DNA of 9,790 nucleotides from Oscillospiraceae bacterium (GTDB lineage: Bacteria > Bacillota > Clostridia > Oscillospirales > Acutalibacteraceae): positions 1 through 9,790 of the forward strand of contig CACWJV010000064.1 of the NCBI GenBank assembly GCA_902761265.1, given 5' to 3'. The translations under genes and the position numbers were made by a program. The notes beneath the pieces are model-generated. The model saw only the letters and a list, made by a program, of their open reading frames with translations, did no database searches and was not told the origin of the DNA. Shown in pieces: positions 7,318 through 9,790 of the stretch; the stretch's first letter is position 1, and the number at the start of each line of letters is the position of its first letter.

Positions 7318-8988
7318 GGTGTTCCTCTTTTCTGTGAAAAAATGAAGCAGCCGACTTTTTTGAGCCGACTGCTTGTGGTGACCCATTTTTTCAGATACTC
7401 GAACGGCACATTCGACTTCGGCCTGCACATGCTCCGAGGCCTCCGCATCTGTATCTGTTCTAATCAAAAGATCCAAGCGGCATTTCCCGGGATCATCCGG
7501 CGCGGGATCAAAGATATCGATACGCTCAACATAGGTCTGAACGATCCGTTCCCTGCCTGCATCAGTCTTCAGCATTTCGTCCCACGCACTTCGAAGCTGA
7601 CGGATCTCCGCAAGAAACTCGTCTGCGTTCTTCGGTGCATGATCCTGACGGATTCTGGTCGCAAGCTCGGCTTCACATTCTTTGAGAAGTCGCGCCTCAT
7701 CCTTGCTCATATCATACCACTCCGTGTCAGCGGTGTCAAGATAACACTGCATGGCGCGCTTTTTCTTTTCGGCATGGGACTTGATTTCCGTTCGAAGTCT
7801 GACAATCTGAGGGTCTTCCTCCCGTTTTTTTGCCGCTTCTCTTGCAGCGCAGGCATATTCGTCAATCATCGCCTGATCCCAGAGTCGATTGGTGATGATT
7901 TCAATCACACAGTTTTCCAGCAGTTCCTTCGGAACAGGCTGCTTTCTGCAGCGCTCACCGCCCTTGGCTTGTTTGCGGTGTACGCAGGTGTAATAATAAT
8001 ATTTCTCACCGGTTGAACTTCGCCCGCAGTCGGCAACCATTTCCGTTCCACACAAGCCGCAAAACAGTTTGCCGCGCAAGATGTATTTTTTCCTTTTGGC
8101 TTCGGTCATTCCTCTGTTGAGCCGTTTTTGGCGGGATATCTGTGTCCGTTCCCATAACTCTTCGGAAATAATCGGTTCGCAAACGCCATCCACGGTATAA
8201 ACTTTGTGTTCCACCTTGTTGTTGAACTTGCTGACTCTTCTGCCGATGTAGATCGGATTTGCCAACATACGGTTGACGGTGTCGCGGCTGACCTTTTTTC
8301 CGCGCGAGGTTCGAACACCATTGTCGTTCAGAAACTCCATAATGTCTCCGGTCGTTTGTCCGGACACATACATTTCAAAGGCTTGCTTTATATACGGGCA
8401 GACCGCTTCATCAACGGCATAGCGTTTGTTTTTCTTTCCTTCGCCAACGATCTTGATTCCGATCGGAATACTGCTCCCGCCGTTAAAGCGGCCGTTTTCC
8501 ACATTGTCGCGCATACCGCGTACCACGTTTTTGCGCAGTTGGGCAACATATTCCGACGCCATGGTCACATGCACGGCTTTGGAGATTTCGCCGCCGTAGC
8601 CATCGTCAAAAACCTGCGTCGCATACTCGAAACGCACGCCGTTTTTATTCAGCGCGTTTTCATAGCCGTAAAAACCGCCGTGCTCTTCGCGGCTGATCCG
8701 GTCCAACGCATACGAAACTACAACGTCAAACTCGCCGGATTCCGCGTCCTCGATCAGCTTCAGGAAATCGCTGCGCTTCTCCACGTTGTGCGACGCAGAT
8801 TTCGCACTGTCAGAATACACACGAATCAGGCTGTAGCCCTTGCGGGTGATGTATTCCATACAGGCGTTGACCTGCTGCTCAATACTGGCCTCTTTCTGCT
8901 TTTCCGAGCTGTAGCGCGCATAGATTACGGCGCGGTTTTTGACAATTTCAATTTCCCGTAAATCTTCTACTGTACATTTTAATGCCAT
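6502..8988 (-). CDS. Large serine recombinase, frame continuing in frame into an ATP-grasp protein (composite frame)
   Basis: The first ~555 of 828 residues are a large serine recombinase. The N-terminal resolvase domain has AVIYARYSSEKQ with catalytic Ser27, then VVSYALDRISRE. A recombinase domain covers about 165-270. A zinc-ribbon domain follows, with LFCGLCG (C310, C313), C335 and C347. After that comes a charged, probably coiled-coil stretch (about 380-470) and the usual YVERIDIF strand. These enzymes integrate and excise mobile elements through a serine-DNA intermediate. No stop codon ends this part. The frame passes GHHKQSAQKSRLLHFF, which is a translated intrinsic terminator (7337-7374), and continues through the complete ATP-grasp protein (residues 558-828). 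ATG 8988 is preferred because AAGGATGGTGAT precedes it with good spacing; ATG 9000 has its ribosome site almost touching the start. Whether a fused protein is ever made is doubtful, because the ATP-grasp part has its own start signals. Confidence 0.85.
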   Translation of the reverse strand: MALKCTVEDLREIEIVKNRAVIYARYSSEKQKEASIEQQVNACMEYITRKGYSLIRVYSDSAKSASHNVEKRSDFLKLIEDAESGEFDVVVSYALDRISREEHGGFYGYENALNKNGVRFEYATQVFDDGYGGEISKAVHVTMASEYVAQLRKNVVRGMRDNVENGRFNGGSSIPIGIKIVGEGKKNKRYAVDEAVCPYIKQAFEMYVSGQTTGDIMEFLNDNGVRTSRGKKVSRDTVNRMLANPIYIGRRVSKFNNKVEHKVYTVDGVCEPIISEELWERTQISRQKRLNRGMTEAKRKKYILRGKLFCGLCGTEMVADCGRSSTGEKYYYYTCVHRKQAKGGERCRKQPVPKELLENCVIEIITNRLWDQAMIDEYACAAREAAKKREEDPQIVRLRTEIKSHAEKKKRAMQCYLDTADTEWYDMSKDEARLLKECEAELATRIRQDHAPKNADEFLAEIRQLRSAWDEMLKTDAGRERIVQTYVERIDIFDPAPDDPGKCRLDLLIRTDTDAEASEHVQAEVECAVRVSEKMGHHKQSAQKSRLLHFFTEKRNTMKKILYLTDLCYQAKGRNYCEEDIYITGQLKNTFDVVLCHPKCAESFEDDADLIVFRNTGGVSGFQKVYDSFRARVREKRLNTYNTFTGKADMCGKQYLLDLTKANYPVIPTVDRPEDLHLLPETDRFVIKPKDGADSIGLEFLSKEALLQRDFSDGKTLIQPAIDFEYEVSFYFINDRFEYAMYAPDKSRRWELKAYTYSDEDIAFAETFIRWNTIKSGIQRVDACRTKDGRLLLVELEDLNPYLSVLEVDPQTRDRFMHDFISALKQAM
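7337..7374 (-). terminator. Intrinsic terminator inside the composite frame, at the recombinase/ATP-grasp junction
   Basis: On the - strand, AAGCAGTCGGCT (7374-7363) pairs over 12 positions (two G-U) with AGTCGGCTGCTT (7356-7345) around a 6-base A-rich loop. CA and then six T (7342-7337) follow. It lies 20 bases before the ATP-grasp ATG, where a recombinase terminator would be expected, but no in-frame stop codon precedes it. Confidence 0.82.
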
Positions 8989-9030
8989 AAGAATCACCAT
9001 CCTTTACCTAAGCATACAACACATCTTTTA

Positions 9031-9090
9031 CTTTTGCGAATGTACAAAAGGATAAAAAGTTCTTTCGTAAGAATTAAATAAAATATTTTA
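9031..9090. promoter_or_regulatory. AT-rich recombinase upstream region with two palindromes
   Basis: The 9001-9264 gap is strongly AT-rich compared with the rest of the window and contains no convincing gene. Near the recombinase start lie an inverted repeat CTTTTG-8-CAAAAG (9031-9050) and a perfect 12-bp palindrome TAAAATATTTTA (9079-9090). Either could be an operator for recombinase control. I could not find a - strand promoter here with both good boxes and correct spacing. Confidence 0.35.
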
Positions 9091-9103
9091 AAAGAATATA
9101 GAT

Positions 9104-9197
9104 AATCAAGAATCAGTCAAGTAAAAAATGGCGATAATTCCAAGAAAAATAGGGGTTTCTTTGTAAAATATCACATTCCAGTCAACTATGAGTCAAG
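9104..9197. repeat. Two pairs of ARTCAA(G/C) heptamers with 11-bp phasing
   Basis: On the + strand, AATCAAG (9104-9110), AGTCAAG (9115-9121), AGTCAAC (9180-9186) and AGTCAAG (9191-9197) form two pairs. Within each pair the copies start exactly 11 bp apart, and the pairs are 76 bp apart. The second copies extend to a 12-base identical direct repeat, AGTCAAGTAAAA (9115-9126 and 9191-9202). On the - strand each heptamer contains TTGAYT, so some could also act as -35 boxes. The layout suggests a protein binding one face of the helix between the sigma-like and recombinase genes. Confidence 0.6.
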
Positions 9198-9264
9198 TAA
9201 AACTATGCCCAAAAAGGAAGGTATTTTCTATTTTTATCAGATGTTGAATCATCAGATATTTTTA

Positions 9265-9790
9265 TTAAACCCATCGAGCATGTTTTATTTGTTTTTTCAT
9301 TTTGCATAATGCCCCTTTAATGATTCGTTTTGCCGAATCCCCGTCAATCAGTTCAAACTCTTCCGCGATACTGATATAGGATGTAGCGTGAGGCGGTTTC
9401 GGTCTGCGCGTGCCATTTTTTCCTTTCATCATGTGCGGATGCAGGCAATCGGGACAGAACGACAACTTCATGGCGACCATTTCCCTCTCCCGGTAGGTCA
9501 GCGAATCGAAGGCATCCAGCACGGCGTTTGTGCGCAACCTCTGGAAATAGACGGCTTCGGGGTTCAGCGTATCGCTGCCGACCAGCACCCCACAGGAAGA
9601 CCCCTCCTCTTTGGAATCCGGACACGGGTTTTCATAGGATACAAAACACTCATTTTGAAAACCAGCCTGTAGATATTCCTGCACATCGTCAGGCGTGCTT
9701 TTGATTTCCTTCGCAATCGACTGGATCGCTCGATAATCGGTCATCTCATTGTTTTCATGATATAGATACATCACGTTCCGTAGAGCCCTA
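9265..9790 (-). CDS. Sigma-70-like factor (region 3-4 part) with cysteine/histidine insertion, 5' end outside window
   Basis: The - strand frame is open from the right window edge to a TAA at 9265-9267. A GTG at 9774 could give a 169-residue protein, but there is no ribosome site there and the frame continues upstream (ALRN before it), so the gene is more likely cut by the window. AIQSIAKEIKSTPDDVQEYL resembles the sigma region 3 helix-turn-helix. AVLDAFDSLTYREREMVAMKL resembles region 4.1, and ISIAEEFELIDGDSAKRIIKGALCKMKKQIK resembles the 4.2 DNA-binding helices. Between the last two lies an insertion of about 25 residues with CPDCLHPH (CxxCxHxH), then lysine- and proline-rich sequence, suggestive of metal binding. 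Such a protein would direct RNA polymerase or bind promoters of the element. It lies upstream of the recombinase in the same orientation, about 275 bp away. The sigma assignment rests on pattern only; another HTH regulator is possible. Confidence 0.6.
   Translation of the reverse strand, partial: RALRNVMYLYHENNEMTDYRAIQSIAKEIKSTPDDVQEYLQAGFQNECFVSYENPCPDSKEEGSSCGVLVGSDTLNPEAVYFQRLRTNAVLDAFDSLTYREREMVAMKLSFCPDCLHPHMMKGKNGTRRPKPPHATSYISIAEEFELIDGDSAKRIIKGALCKMKKQIKHARWV

Larger units (their letters stand above)
7337..9790 (-). mobile_element. Probable end of an integrated serine-recombinase element (extends beyond window)
   Basis: The recombinase, the AT-rich region upstream of it and the sigma-like gene look like one end of an integrative element. 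The recombinase gene is less GC-rich than the neighbouring hydrolase and ATP-grasp genes, and large serine recombinases usually lie at one end of their element. The left limit is placed at the terminator next to the ATP-grasp start, because what follows has host-like composition and its own ribosome site. TGGGTCACCA on the - strand (7385-7376) is a partly symmetric sequence at this end that could hold the crossover site. The other end is outside the window, so the boundary and the site are inference. Confidence 0.45.

Noticed and set aside
6958..8016. A 352-codon + strand frame across the recombinase/ATP-grasp junction
   Set aside because: It is a shadow of the composite frame on the other strand, with no domain or translation signal of its own.
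8989..9000. ATG at 9000 as the recombinase start
   Set aside because: Its AAAGG ribosome site directly touches the ATG, too close for normal initiation, whereas ATG 8988 has a well-spaced site.
9236..9257. Two ATCAGAT repeats 15 bp apart just after the sigma-like gene
   Set aside because: Short and in AT-rich DNA. A GATG/CATC stem of only four pairs is too weak for a terminator, and no function can be supported.
9001..9264. Possible CRISPR or iteron replication origin in the AT-rich region
   Set aside because: Only four heptamers, no regular spacers and no replication gene nearby; a regulatory array fits better.

Overview
The window looks like a chromosomal stretch from an anaerobic, plant- or glycan-degrading Firmicute, probably Clostridia and perhaps Oscillospiraceae/Ruminococcaceae. 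The reasons are strong AGGAGG-type ribosome sites, densely packed glycoside hydrolase genes without secretion signals, a clostridial-style large serine recombinase, and moderately GC-rich genes beside an AT-rich recombinase upstream region. The taxon is inferred from style only; no rRNA or other marker gene is present.

Left part (1-1604, + strand): the 3' end of a propeller-like protein with a C-terminal bacterial Ig-like domain is followed after 30 bp by a complete GH43-type glycosidase. A strong, probably bidirectional terminator closes this unit.

Middle part (1611-6417, - strand, read right to left): one promoter (TTGATT, 17 bp, TATAGT) drives a metallophosphoesterase, then a GH2 enzyme, then a GH3 enzyme. 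Spacers are about 40 bp and each start has its own ribosome site. Stem-loops lie in the leader and across the phosphoesterase stop codon. None of the complete hydrolases has a signal peptide, so the cluster most likely finishes imported hemicellulose-type oligosaccharides inside the cell. The phosphoesterase may act on a phosphorylated intermediate or on something unrelated.

Right part (6464-9790, - strand): a small ATP-grasp protein (start 7317, own ribosome site, own terminator) lies directly downstream of a large serine recombinase. The recombinase frame has no stop codon. It reads through a clear intrinsic terminator (7337-7374) and continues in frame into the whole ATP-grasp protein, making an 828-codon composite frame. 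Upstream of the recombinase is an AT-rich region (9001-9264) with four heptamers arranged as two pairs, 11 bp apart within each pair. Beyond it is the 3' part of a sigma-70-like gene with a CxxCxHxH insertion. I read 7337 to beyond the right edge as one end of an integrated element abutting the ATP-grasp gene.

The most unusual signal is this junction: a recombinase frame without a stop, running through an intrinsic terminator into a neighbouring enzyme.
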